From Bin5 sp965218625 (GTDB lineage: Bacteria; Chloroflexota; Anaerolineae; Caldilineales; Caldilineaceae), in the NCBI GenBank assembly GCA_965218625.1, contig CBDCLG010000015.1, positions 1 through 64,000 of the forward strand: a stretch of DNA of 64,000 nt. Direction: 5' to 3'. Under the pieces are notes generated by a model, which saw nothing but the letters and a program-made list of their open reading frames with translations, searched no databases and was not told where the DNA came from. Positions 17,058-25,523 of the stretch are shown one piece after another. The position numbers and the translations under genes are program-made. Every line of letters begins with the position of its first letter. Position 1 is the first letter of the stretch.

Positions 17058-17918
17058 TCACAGGCGGCGGAATTTCTGGAGTCCGTCATCGACCTGGACC
17101 TGGCCGACGTAGAGATCGCCGTGCGAGTCGGCCCAGATGCCGTGGGGACAGCCGTTGAACTCGCCCGGCTTTTCGCTGCGGCGCGCGCCGCCCCAGTGGC
17201 TCAGAAGCTGGCCGTCGAGACTCCAGACGCTGGCGCGCTGGTCGAGCTCGGCGGCGTAGAAGACGTCGTCGTTGGGATCGAAGTAGATCGTATCGGGCTT
17301 GAGCAGGCCAGTGCGCTCTTCGAGGTAGTTGCCGTCGGTATCGAAGATCTGGACGCGGTCGTTGGTGCGGTCGCAGACCCAGACGCGCTCGTCCTTGTCG
17401 AGGCGGACAGAGTGGGAAAGCTCGAACTGGCCGGGGCCGGTGCCCCAGTCGCCCCAGGAGAGGAGGCGTTCGCCGGCGGCGGAATATTTGTGCACGCGCG
17501 CGTTGTCGTAGCCGTCGGAGATGAAGATGTCGCCGCTGGAGGCTACGGCCAGGTCGGTGGGCAGGCGGAATGGTTCGCCCGGCGCGCCTTCCTGGCCGGG
17601 CACGCCGATGGTCATCACCAACTCGCCCTGCGGATTGAACTTGAAGACGCAGTGGGTTTCGCGCTCGGTGCACCAGACGTTGTCTTCGCTGTCGATGAAG
17701 ATGCCATGCGCGTCCTCGATAACGTCCTCTCCCCAGGAGGCGAGGAAGTTGCCTTCGCGGTCGAAGACGACGAGCGGATGCTCGCTGCGCGAATAAGCGA
17801 AGACGCGGTCCTGCGAGTCGCAGGCGACGGCGGCCACCCAGCCGAACTGCCAGCCGGCCGGCAATGTGCCCCAATTCTCGACCAACTCGTACTGATAGTC
17901 CCCAGATCCGAACGGCAT
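17058..17918 (-). CDS. NHL-repeat/six-bladed beta-propeller protein
   Basis: The 286 residues are made of repeated blades of the NHL/peptidyl-alpha-hydroxyglycine-lyase-like type. Examples are VAVACDSQDRVFAYSR, HGIFIDSEDNVWCTE, TDLAVASSGDIFISDGY, HSVRLDKDERVWVCDR and HGIWADSHGDLYVGQV. Each carries the Asp-x-x-(Gly/Asn)-x-(Ile/Val) turn. No signal peptide is visible. Such propellers bind ligands or act as lyases or lactonases; none of these can be chosen here. GGAGAA precedes the ATG. It may share a transcript with the upstream alcohol dehydrogenase (93 bases away). Confidence 0.85.
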   Translation of the reverse strand: MPFGSGDYQYELVENWGTLPAGWQFGWVAAVACDSQDRVFAYSRSEHPLVVFDREGNFLASWGEDVIEDAHGIFIDSEDNVWCTERETHCVFKFNPQGELVMTIGVPGQEGAPGEPFRLPTDLAVASSGDIFISDGYDNARVHKYSAAGERLLSWGDWGTGPGQFELSHSVRLDKDERVWVCDRTNDRVQIFDTDGNYLEERTGLLKPDTIYFDPNDDVFYAAELDQRASVWSLDGQLLSHWGGARRSEKPGEFNGCPHGIWADSHGDLYVGQVQVDDGLQKFRRL

Positions 17919-17969
17919 TGTGTTCTCCTTTGGCTGGTTATGTCGTGCTGGGATTGTCGTGCGGGATAG

Positions 17970-17990
17970 GCGCGTCCGTCGGAGACGCGC
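17970..17990. terminator. GC-rich hairpin between dehydrogenase and NHL genes
   Basis: GCGCGTC and GACGCGC form a 7-bp stem with a 7-base loop in the gap after the dehydrogenase stop. No U-tract follows on the minus strand, so this is at best a weak or processing hairpin. Confidence 0.3.
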
Positions 17991-18011
17991 GGCGGCGTGC
18001 GACCGTCATTT

Positions 18012-19070
18012 CTAATCGTCCCTTGCCTTGACCGCGATCTTGATGACTTCCTCACCGCCGAGGCGGTAGGTGCCGTTGAGTGCGTGGAAGCCGTCCTCGA
18101 CGCGCTCCAGGGGCAGCGTGTGGCTGACCATATCACCGTAGGGAAATTCGTTTTTTTCCAGAATCCGCAGCCCGCGCACGAAGTGATCGTAGGTGCTGGC
18201 CCAGACCGCCTCGAAACGAAGGTTCTTGCGCATGAGCAGCTGGTTGATGTTGAAATCGATGGAACCCATGTCGACGAAGTGGCCTACTTCGACAAAGGTG
18301 CCGCTCTGGCGGACGTAGCCGAGCCCTTCGGGCGTGGCGGCCAGGAAGCCGGAGCATTCGAAGACGACGTCAGCTCCCTGCTTCATGGGCGTATGCCAGA
18401 GTACCTGTTCGGTTCGCTCTTCGGGAGACTTGATTTCCTCGATATTGATGGTAACGTCTGCGCCGTAGCGCTTTGCCAGATCCAGGCGTGCGGCGGGGCC
18501 GCCGACCATGATGATCTGGGCGGCGCCCATCTGCTTGGCGCAGAGGAGCGTGACGAGGCCGATTGCCCCGCTGCCCTGGACGACGACGGTATCGCCCAGC
18601 TGCGCCTTGCCGCGCATGGCGGCGTGGACGCCGATGGTGAAGGGTTCGGTGAGGACGGCGGCCTCGGGCGAGCAGTCGGTCTTGAGCATCAAAGTATTGT
18701 GGAGGCCGAGGTAGATGTAGTCGGCGAAGCCGCCGTAGAAGTGGGGCGGGACGTCGGGCGTGTCGTAGAAGCCGTAAGCGCCGTAGCCCATTGTGCCGGG
18801 AGAGAAGATGACGCGGTCGCCCTCTTCGAGGGAGCGGCCGATGTAGTCGACGGCGCCGCCCGTGCCGATGGCCTCGATGATGCCGACATTTTCGTGTCCG
18901 AGGACCATTTCGCCCTTTATGCCGTTCTGCCAGTTGTGCAGGTCGGTGCCGCAGATGCCGGCCAGTTCCTGGCGCAGCAGCACCTTGCCCGGCTCCGGAT
19001 CGAGAACGGGGTATTCGCGGATTTCAAAATCCTGTCCGTGGGCGATGACCGCCCGTCCTGTTTTTGGCAT
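18012..19070 (-). CDS. Zinc-dependent alcohol dehydrogenase (MDR family)
   Basis: This 352-residue medium-chain dehydrogenase has the catalytic-zinc motifs ICGTDLHNW and LGHENVG, and the Rossmann motif GSGAIGLVTLLCA. It lacks the four-cysteine structural-zinc loop of classical enzymes; that region reads SPGTMGYGAYGFYD. Zinc MDRs of this kind often oxidise sugar alcohols such as sorbitol or threonine-like substrates; the true one is not evident. The ATG at 19070 starts MPKTGRAV and has CAGGAG upstream, which is better than the longer frame to 19130. Confidence 0.88.
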   Translation of the reverse strand: MPKTGRAVIAHGQDFEIREYPVLDPEPGKVLLRQELAGICGTDLHNWQNGIKGEMVLGHENVGIIEAIGTGGAVDYIGRSLEEGDRVIFSPGTMGYGAYGFYDTPDVPPHFYGGFADYIYLGLHNTLMLKTDCSPEAAVLTEPFTIGVHAAMRGKAQLGDTVVVQGSGAIGLVTLLCAKQMGAAQIIMVGGPAARLDLAKRYGADVTINIEEIKSPEERTEQVLWHTPMKQGADVVFECSGFLAATPEGLGYVRQSGTFVEVGHFVDMGSIDFNINQLLMRKNLRFEAVWASTYDHFVRGLRILEKNEFPYGDMVSHTLPLERVEDGFHALNGTYRLGGEEVIKIAVKARDD

Positions 19071-19905
19071 TCCGTAATCTCCTGCAATTGGCTGCGCGAG
19101 CGGGGATTGAGTGATCGGTATCTGCTGCAACTGTCGGGCAGCATATGTGGTGGACGTCTTATATTGGCGCTCCGGGTAATGGCCGGATTGCTGTGCTGAC
19201 GCCCAGCAGAAACGAAGTCACCGACGGTTGGGGGGAAGTATACTACAGCCGTTGGCCCGACGATAGTCAATTGTAAACTGGGGCGTGTCCCGGATCGGGT
19301 GCGAGATTGCGAACAGGTTCGCGCTTCCCGGTCCCGTTGCCTGCGCCGTGAGGGGCTCGGCGTACAGGTTGGCCTGCACGGCAGGCGTCACTCAGTTGAA
19401 GGCGCGCTTGCAGGCGTGTGTTGTCGCGTATTGTCATGCAGTGCGACAATCTTTCTGCTCAAGCTTCGGGCGGGATTGAGCAAGTCTGGGCAGGTCAGAG
19501 CAGGCCTTTTTGAAAAAAGTCCCATTGCGTTGCCCGGGCCGGCTGCGGGGCCGAGCGGACGTCTATGGCTGGGAACGTCTGTGGCTGGGGACGGCCGAGC
19601 CATGGAGTCCGGCGCGCCGGGTTGTCTGCGCGACGGGCCGGGCGTCATTTTGAGAGAACTCTTCTTTTTTGTTAAGGACCAGTCTGCAACCTGCTCGCGG
19701 CGACGCGCGGGCACGTATCGTATTATCGTACTCCAGGTTTGGAGTCTTTTGCAAGGGTGCGGGAGAGTCTTCTGTTTTCAGTTCTTGGTTTCATGTTTCT
19801 AGGTTTTTGTCGCCGGCTATTGCTTGGCGGTCGCGGGTGGACCGCTGAGTTGTCCAGTTGATCAGTAGTTTGGCGTGCGGCCGTCGGGTTGCGGACGGTG
19901 CGAAG
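19071..19905. other. Long non-coding stretch between the dehydrogenase and lexA
   Basis: About 835 bases hold no open frame with convincing codon pattern or ribosome site. I see an AGTATACT palindrome at 19237-19244, about 170 bases upstream of the dehydrogenase start. There is a two-copy imperfect 16-base tandem repeat at 19559-19590 (14 of 16 identical). A T-rich tract lies around 19755-19810. No tRNA-like or attachment-site structure was recognised. Confidence 0.5.
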
Positions 19906-20604
19906 TTACTCCAGCTGGCGGATGACCGACACGACCTTGCCCTTGATGCTCACGTCGGCGGCGGGCAGGAAGATCTCCTTGAAGCTGGGGTTGGCCGGGC
20001 GCAGGCGGACCCGGTCGCCTTCGAGATAGAAATGTTTGAGGGTGGTCTCGTTCTGGTTGTCGATCCAGGCGGCGACCATTTCGCCGTTTTCGGCCTGCTC
20101 CTGATGGCGTAGGATGACGATGTCGCCGTCGAGAACGCTGGCGTCGATCATCGAGTCACCCTGGACGCGCAGCGCATAGAGCTCGGTGGGATTGCGGAAG
20201 AGGGACTCGTTGAGTTCGAGCCACTCGTCGGCGCTGAAGTGGTCGGCGGGCTCGACCTGGATCGGCTGACCGGCGGCGATGAAACCGAGCACGGGAACCT
20301 GGAAGAATCCCTGGAGCGGACCGCCGCTGCCGGCGGAATCTGCGTCAGACGGTGCGCCGGTCAGATCGGAGGCAAGCCCCAACTCCTGCAGTCGCTCCCA
20401 GGCCAGGCTCAAGCCGCGGCTCACCTCCTTGTCGCGGCGGATCAACTCGTAGCGTTCCAGTTTGGTCAGGTTGTACTTAACGACGGAGGTGCTGGAGATG
20501 CCGCAGGCGCGGCCGATTTCGCGAATCGTGGGCGGGTAGTTGTTGCTCCCGACAAAGTCGGCGATGAAGGAGAGCATGTTCTTTTGGCGTTCCGACAGTT
20601 TCAT
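19906..20604 (-). CDS. lexA: LexA repressor (SOS regulator, S24 self-cleaving protease)
   Basis: LexA represses DNA-damage genes and cleaves itself when RecA filaments form. The 232 residues hold an N-terminal winged helix (SERQKNMLSFI, then PPTIREIGRACGISSTSVV), a 30-residue linker and an S24 domain. The cleavage site is Ala111-Gly112 in FIAAGQP, the nucleophile is Ser151 in QGDSMID, and the general base is Lys190 in TTLKHF. All catalytic parts are present. The ATG at 20604 begins the conserved winged helix and has TAGGAG upstream, so the longer frame to 20715 is rejected. A consensus promoter with a LexA-type box in its spacer lies upstream, implying autoregulation. Confidence 0.97.
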   Translation of the reverse strand: MKLSERQKNMLSFIADFVGSNNYPPTIREIGRACGISSTSVVKYNLTKLERYELIRRDKEVSRGLSLAWERLQELGLASDLTGAPSDADSAGSGGPLQGFFQVPVLGFIAAGQPIQVEPADHFSADEWLELNESLFRNPTELYALRVQGDSMIDASVLDGDIVILRHQEQAENGEMVAAWIDNQNETTLKHFYLEGDRVRLRPANPSFKEIFLPAADVSIKGKVVSVIRQLE

Positions 20605-20714
20605 GGCTATGCTCCTACTTGGTAGATGGCTCTGTTTCGGCTTCGATCCATGGGCGCATAATGTTGATTTCGGTATATCCCAAAGTTTTGCGGCATTTCC
20701 CAAACGATAACCCA

Positions 20715-20743
20715 ATTATACAAGAACATCTGTGCGGTGTCAA
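20715..20743 (-). promoter_or_regulatory. Consensus sigma-70 promoter of lexA
   Basis: On the minus strand a perfect TTGACA (20738-20743) and a perfect TATAAT (20715-20720) are separated by exactly 17 bases, about 110 bases before the lexA ATG. The candidate LexA box at 20724-20735 lies wholly inside the spacer, so bound repressor would block RNA polymerase. Confidence 0.9.
20724..20735. promoter_or_regulatory. lexA: Candidate LexA box in the lexA promoter
   Basis: GAACATCTGTGC matches GAAC-N4-GTNC and lies between the -35 and -10 of the lexA promoter, the usual place for an autoregulatory operator. Confidence 0.65.
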
Positions 20744-20753
20744 GTCCTTGCGC

Positions 20754-20765
20754 GCACGAATGTTC
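20754..20765. promoter_or_regulatory. Second candidate LexA box between lexA and the beta-CASP gene
   Basis: On the minus strand this reads GAACATTCGTGC, differing from the first box only at two central bases. The two boxes are 30 bases apart centre to centre. It lies 33 bases before the ATG of the divergent beta-CASP gene, so it could regulate lexA, that gene or both. Confidence 0.55.
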
Positions 20766-20797
20766 CAGCACTGGCGCGGAAAGGGGAGGAGGGCGTG

Positions 20798-22204
20798 ATG
20801 AGACTTACATTTCACGGCGCGACGCAGGAAGTGACGGGGTCGATGCACCTGTTGGAGGTGAACGGGCAGCGGATTTTGCTGGACTGCGGGCTGTACCAGG
20901 GGCGGCGGGGCGATACGTACGCGCGCAATCTGAACTTTCCGTGGGAGGCGGCGTCGATCGATAGCGTCGTGCTGAGCCACGCGCATATCGACCACACGGG
21001 CAAGCTCCCCAATCTGGTCAAGCAGGGCTTTGACGGCAATGTCTGGTGTACGGCGGCGACGCGCAATCTTTCGGCCTATATGCTGATGGACAGCGGCTAC
21101 ATCCAGGAGAAGGATGTTGAATATCTCAACCGCAGGCGGAGCCGGAAGGGTGAGCCGCCGATCGAGCCGATCTACACGCAGGCGGACGCGCGGAAGACGC
21201 TGCCGCTTTTTGTCAGCGTCGGCGAAGGGCGGCCTGTGCCGATCGCAGACGGCGTGAAGCTGATGTTTCACAACGCCGGACATATTCTGGGTTCGGCGAT
21301 TGTGGCGCTGGAGATCGAGGAGTTCGCCAGCGGCAAGAGCTGGCGAGTTGTTTTCAGCGGCGACCTAGGCCGGGACGGGATTGCGCTGCTGCGCAGCCCG
21401 GCGATAGTCTCGCGGGCTGATCTGCTGATTATGGAGAGCACCTACGGCGCGCGCCTGCACGGGCATTATGAAGCGGCGCAGAGGCGGTTGCGGGAGGTGG
21501 TGTGCGGGACGGCGCGGCGGCGGGGCAAGGTGATCATCCCCTCGTTTGCGGTGGGCCGTACGCAGGAGATCGTCTACGCCCTGAATCAGCTGGATGCGCG
21601 GGGCGACATCCCGGAGATTCCTGTCTTTGTGGACAGCCCACTGGCGGTGAATGCGACGGATGTGTTCCGCATGCACCCGGAGTCGTGGGACACAAACGTG
21701 AGAACGTTCTTAGAGGATGGGCGGCGGCGGAGCCCGTTCGACTATCCGCGCATCGAGTATGTGCGGGAGGTGCGGCGCAGCAAGCAGCTCAATCACATGA
21801 CGGAGCCGGCGATCATAATCAGCGCCAGCGGCATGGCGGAGAGCGGGCGGGTGCTGCACCATTTGAAAAACAATATTACGCAGGCGGAGAACACGGTGCT
21901 GATCGTCAGCTACCAGGCGGAGCACACGCTGGGGCGGCGGATCCTGGAGGGCGAGGAGAGGGTGCGAATTTTTGGCGAGGCGTACGACATGCGGGCCGAG
22001 GTCGCCCGCATCAACGGCTACAGCGCGCACGCCGACCAGGCGGAGCTGCTGCAATGGGCGTCGCAGTTCGACCGGGAGCGGCTACAACAGATTTTTCTCG
22101 TCCACGGTGAGGCGGCGGGGACGACCGCGCTGGCGGAGAAGTTACGGGGGCAAGGTCACGGCAATGTGGTCGCGCCTACCCTGCACGGGTCGTACGAGTT
22201 TTAA
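20798..22204 (+). CDS. Beta-CASP metallo-beta-lactamase family RNA-processing protein
   Basis: This 468-residue protein is of the RNA-specific beta-CASP type (TTHA0252/CPSF73-like), a zinc-dependent RNase family. Motif II HAHIDHTG (61-68), motif III in NAGHILGS, motif IV in VFSGDLGR, the beta-CASP blocks ESTYGAR and PSFAVGRTQE, and the C-terminal SAHADQ and LVHGEA are all visible. The ATG at 20798 has GGGGAGGAGG upstream; the longer frame to 20732 crosses a LexA-like box and lacks conserved residues. It is divergent from lexA. Exact RNA targets are unknown. Confidence 0.93.
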   Translation: MRLTFHGATQEVTGSMHLLEVNGQRILLDCGLYQGRRGDTYARNLNFPWEAASIDSVVLSHAHIDHTGKLPNLVKQGFDGNVWCTAATRNLSAYMLMDSGYIQEKDVEYLNRRRSRKGEPPIEPIYTQADARKTLPLFVSVGEGRPVPIADGVKLMFHNAGHILGSAIVALEIEEFASGKSWRVVFSGDLGRDGIALLRSPAIVSRADLLIMESTYGARLHGHYEAAQRRLREVVCGTARRRGKVIIPSFAVGRTQEIVYALNQLDARGDIPEIPVFVDSPLAVNATDVFRMHPESWDTNVRTFLEDGRRRSPFDYPRIEYVREVRRSKQLNHMTEPAIIISASGMAESGRVLHHLKNNITQAENTVLIVSYQAEHTLGRRILEGEERVRIFGEAYDMRAEVARINGYSAHADQAELLQWASQFDRERLQQIFLVHGEAAGTTALAEKLRGQGHGNVVAPTLHGSYEF

Positions 22205-22234
22205 GTTGCAGCCCAGCCGGGCCGCCTCTCCTGA

Positions 22235-23104
22235 TCAGCAGCCTGCCAGGAAGCGGGCGCCGTGGAGAATGCCCTGTCGCTCGGTTTCCTCGGCGCCGTT
22301 GAAGTTGGAATCTTCCAGCTCGATGGAGATGCAGCCGCTGTAGCCATTCTGCGCGAGGATGCGCAGGCCCTCACCCCAGCGGAAGAGTCCTTGTCCGGGA
22401 ATCGTATAGCGCCAGTTGTGGGCGCCGAACGGGATGGGATCGGCGAAAGCGGCTGGCTGCTCGTGGCCGAATTCGTAGAGACCTTCTTCAAGGATTTCCG
22501 TGTCCTTGCCGTGCACGTGGTGGACGCGATCGACAAACTCTTCGAGGAAGCGCAGCGGGTCGATGCCCATGCGGATCAGGTGGGAGGGGTCGTAATTGAC
22601 GCTCATGGAGGGTGAGGGGACGTCGCGCAGGAAGGCGCGGAGGGTCTCGGGCGTGCAGCAGAGCGCGCCGGGGCCGGGCCAGCCTTCGATGACGTAGTGG
22701 GAGCCGCTCTCCTCGAGGACGGGGGCGAGCGCGGCGAAACTCTCGACCATGTAGCCGTAGTTTTCGGCGCGCAGGAGCTCCGGATTCTCGGGCAACATGA
22801 CTTCGAAGAAGTTCTGCGGGCAGTCAGAGGCACAGGCGCGGATGCATTCGCTGTTGCGGGCGAGCGCGGCGGCGCGGCGGGCGGGGTCGGCGGCGATCAT
22901 GCCTTTGTGGTCGGGCAGATCGATGGAGCCGATGCGCAGACCGGCTGCGGCGACTTCGCTTGCGGCTTCGGCAGAGCTGTGGTTGAGGTCGATCACCTCC
23001 AGATCGTTGTGGCGGGCCCATTCCAGCACGGACGGGAGGTCACGCTGCCACGGAGACTTGACCTGGCGGAATCCGATGGGGAAGTTGCCTGTTCGCGTTT
23101 TCAT
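22235..23104 (-). CDS. Sugar phosphate isomerase/epimerase family protein (TIM barrel)
   Basis: The 289 residues form a xylose-isomerase-like barrel. Metal-ligand strands are visible as HYVIEGWPGPG (Glu), VNYDPSHL (Asp, His), VHHVHGKD (His) and ISIELEDSN (Glu). These enzymes act on keto-sugars, inositols or hydroxypyruvate; the specific reaction is not evident. It is convergent with the beta-CASP gene and divergent from the methyltransferase. Confidence 0.87.
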   Translation of the reverse strand: MKTRTGNFPIGFRQVKSPWQRDLPSVLEWARHNDLEVIDLNHSSAEAASEVAAAGLRIGSIDLPDHKGMIAADPARRAAALARNSECIRACASDCPQNFFEVMLPENPELLRAENYGYMVESFAALAPVLEESGSHYVIEGWPGPGALCCTPETLRAFLRDVPSPSMSVNYDPSHLIRMGIDPLRFLEEFVDRVHHVHGKDTEILEEGLYEFGHEQPAAFADPIPFGAHNWRYTIPGQGLFRWGEGLRILAQNGYSGCISIELEDSNFNGAEETERQGILHGARFLAGC

Positions 23105-23197
23105 TAGAAAGATCCTTTGGAATCGGTTGAAGTAAAGGTCGCGTCATTATGACACAGACCTTTTGGATGGGCTCATCCTGGGGGTGTCATCAGCTGC

Positions 23198-23788
23198 ATG
23201 GGATTCTATGACGAAGAAAAGAACGTCGAAACATACGTGCAGATGGCAGAGGGATACGACGGAAGAGAATTGGTAGATGTTTTGAAGAAGCACCTGGCGC
23301 CCGGCTCGACGGTCCTGGAGTTGGGCATGGGGCCTGGGAAGGATTTGGCCCTGCTCGCGGAGGCGTTCGCCGCGACCGGATCCGATCGGTCGGAGGTCTT
23401 TCTGCGTCGCTATCGCCGGAACCATCCGGATGCCGATGTATTGCTGCTGGACGCTGTGACGTTGGAGACGGAGCAACGGTTCGACGGCATTTATTCCAAC
23501 AAGGTGTTGCATCACCTGGGTATGGATGAACTGCGGACATCTCTACAACGGCAGGCGGCGAGACTGAACTGGAACGGCCTGGTATTGCACTCCTTTTGGT
23601 ACGGCGAGGGAGCGGAAGAAAACCAGGGGCTGCGGTTCACCTATTACACAGTGGCGTCGCTTACAGCGGTCGTCGGCCCGGAATTCGACAAGGTTGCGTG
23701 TGTCCGGTATATGGAAACAGACGAAGGTGATTCACTGTATCTTCTCTTGCGCCGGTCCTCCAACGCTTTGCCTACCCCTGTGCGGTAG
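23198..23788 (+). CDS. Class I SAM-dependent methyltransferase
   Basis: This 196-residue protein has the AdoMet-binding motif I VLELGMGPGKDLALLA, an acidic residue region at TGSDRSEVF, and motif IV in RFDGIYSNKVLHHL, as in small-molecule methyltransferases. The target is unknown. It begins MGFYDEEKNVETYVQMAEGYDG, the usual opening of stand-alone members. Its 3' end overlaps the convergent sulfurtransferase gene by 17 bases. A good ribosome site is not obvious, but the conserved N-terminus supports the ATG at 23198. Confidence 0.82.
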   Translation: MGFYDEEKNVETYVQMAEGYDGRELVDVLKKHLAPGSTVLELGMGPGKDLALLAEAFAATGSDRSEVFLRRYRRNHPDADVLLLDAVTLETEQRFDGIYSNKVLHHLGMDELRTSLQRQAARLNWNGLVLHSFWYGEGAEENQGLRFTYYTVASLTAVVGPEFDKVACVRYMETDEGDSLYLLLRRSSNALPTPVR

Positions 23789-24653
23789 GCCGGGCGGGAT
23801 CTGTGATCCAGTCGCTCCAGGAGCCTGGGTAGAGGCGGGCTTCTCCGATGCCGGCGTGTTCGAGGGCGAGGACGTTGTGGCAGGCGGAGACGCCGGAGCC
23901 GCAGTAGAAGATCACTTCTGACGGGGGCCTGTTGCCCATGAGCTGACCAAAGCGGGCGGCCAGCTCGGCCGGTTCGCGGAAGAGGCCATCGCGCAGGTTG
24001 CCGTCGTGGGGCAGGTTGGAGGCCCCGGGAATGTGGCCGCCGACGGGGTCGAGCGTCTCGTTTTCGCCGCGGAAGCGGTCGGCGGCGCGGGCGTCGATGA
24101 CGAGTGCGGCGCCGCTGGCAGTTTTGGCGAGCATCTCGCCAGCGTCAACGACGAGTTCGTGACGGGGCTTAGCGGTGAAGCTGGCGGTTGCGCTGGTTTC
24201 GGCGCCGCTACTGGTGGGCAGGGAGGCTGCGGTCCAGGCGGCCCAGCCGCCGTCGAGAACGGCGGCGGCTTCGTGACCGAGCCAGCGCATCATCCACCAC
24301 AGGCGGGCGGCCATTGAGCCGCTGCCGTCGTCGTAGGCGATGACCTGGGCGTTGTTGCCGATACCCAGGCGGGCGAGGGTTCGGGCGAAGTCTGCTGCCT
24401 CGGGCAGGGGATGCCGACCCGTGCGGCCGGGCAGGATCGGTCCCGACAGATCCTCGTCCAGATGTGCATACTGTGCGCCGGGAATGTGGCCCTGGGCGTA
24501 AGCGCGGCGGCCGGCCTCGGTGTCGCGCAGGTCGAAGCGGCAGTCGACGATGCGGAGCGGGCTTACGGCGGGGTCGTCTGCGGCTGCGAGCGCGTGCGAA
24601 AGTTGCGCGCAGCTGATGAGTGTGCGGAACGGTTGCCCCTGTGGGTTGGCCAT
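23772..24653 (-). CDS. sseA: Thiosulfate/3-mercaptopyruvate sulfurtransferase (two-domain rhodanese)
   Basis: The 293-residue enzyme moves sulfane sulfur from thiosulfate or 3-mercaptopyruvate to cyanide or thiol acceptors. It has two rhodanese domains. The first (RIVDCRFDLRD ... GHIPGAQY) is structural. The second (LVIDARAADRFRGE ... GHIPGASNLP) carries the active-site loop FYCGSGVSACHN with Cys251. CGSGVSA is the mercaptopyruvate-type loop. AAAGGA lies before the ATG at 24653; a start 6 codons earlier is also possible. It follows lutC after 65 bases and may share its transcript. Confidence 0.9.
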   Translation of the reverse strand: MANPQGQPFRTLISCAQLSHALAAADDPAVSPLRIVDCRFDLRDTEAGRRAYAQGHIPGAQYAHLDEDLSGPILPGRTGRHPLPEAADFARTLARLGIGNNAQVIAYDDGSGSMAARLWWMMRWLGHEAAAVLDGGWAAWTAASLPTSSGAETSATASFTAKPRHELVVDAGEMLAKTASGAALVIDARAADRFRGENETLDPVGGHIPGASNLPHDGNLRDGLFREPAELAARFGQLMGNRPPSEVIFYCGSGVSACHNVLALEHAGIGEARLYPGSWSDWITDPARPTAQG

Positions 24654-24718
24654 CTTTTCGGGTCCTTTCAAGAAAGGGGCCCCGCGCGGCGGCTCGCGGG
24701 GACTTGGCGCGGCGGTCC

Positions 24719-25483
24719 TTACTCCTGCACGTCGTCGAAGAGGACGGCATGCACGACCTTTGGGCCGTGAACGCCCATGGTCAGAATGCCCTCAATGTCG
24801 GCTGATTTGCTGGGGCCGGTAACAATTGAAATGTTGCGGCTGCGGCGGATGTAGGCGTCGAGGTCGCCGGCATAGCGCATTTCTGCAAGCCAGTCTTCGG
24901 CCGTTGCAAAGAGCCGGCTGAAGGGGATTACGACCAGGTGGCGGAAGGGGGTCAGGCTGGCGGCGCGAGCGTTGGCTCCGCCAGCGCCGACGACGAATGA
25001 GCCGGTGCTGGCAAAGGCTGCCTCGACGGTAGTGATTCCGGCCCGAACCGGCCGGATACGCTCGCGCTGCTCCGGGTCGTGCAGGTTGGTCGGTTCTATC
25101 AGCTTGAAGCCCGTCTCCCTGAGGATGTGCGTCAAGCCATCGACGTGCAACTGCGCCGGCGGCCAGCAGAGCACCTTCCAGTCTTCGGCGCGTTCGGCGG
25201 CGGCGGTCTTGCGGGCCGCCTGCTCCTCTTCCACCCACATTTGCAGGCGAGAGACGATTGCGAGGCGGGCCTCGGTCTCTGTCTCCAACAGTTCGCATGT
25301 ACCCTTGACGGCGGCGATCTCCTGCGCGAAGCGTTCGGCCTGGGCCCAGAGGTCACCCGGGGCGCTGGTGACCGTCATGCGTTCGGCCTGGGTTAGCGGG
25401 GGACTTTCGAGCGGGGGAAAGGGGAGGTCAGGCTGACGGAGCGTTTCGCGCAGGCGGGCGAGGATATTGTCGCGTGTGTTCAT
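24719..25483 (-). CDS. lutC: LutC-like LUD-domain protein of L-lactate oxidation
   Basis: The LutABC complex oxidises L-lactate to pyruvate without flavin enzymes. LutC is its small LUD-domain subunit. The 254 residues begin NTRDNILARLRETL and include the LUD core ITTVEAAFASTGSFV, then LTPFRHLVVIP and SIVTGPSKSADIEGILTMGVHGPKVVHAVL, the family's hallmark end. The ATG at 25483 starts the conserved helix; the frame to 25618 is only an upstream extension. Gene order lutA-lutB-lutC is standard. Confidence 0.92.
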   Translation of the reverse strand: MNTRDNILARLRETLRQPDLPFPPLESPPLTQAERMTVTSAPGDLWAQAERFAQEIAAVKGTCELLETETEARLAIVSRLQMWVEEEQAARKTAAAERAEDWKVLCWPPAQLHVDGLTHILRETGFKLIEPTNLHDPEQRERIRPVRAGITTVEAAFASTGSFVVGAGGANARAASLTPFRHLVVIPFSRLFATAEDWLAEMRYAGDLDAYIRRSRNISIVTGPSKSADIEGILTMGVHGPKVVHAVLFDDVQE

Positions 25484-25523
25484 GTGTCGCAGTTCCGAAT
25501 GAATCGGGCTTGTGGGCCGACAC

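Noticed and set aside
19559..19590. CRISPR-like repeat
   Set aside because: Only two imperfect 16-base units directly adjacent, with no spacer.
19299..19802. A 167-codon frame in the gap before lexA
   Set aside because: It is Arg/Gly/Cys-rich with no motif, no ribosome site and no relation to neighbours.
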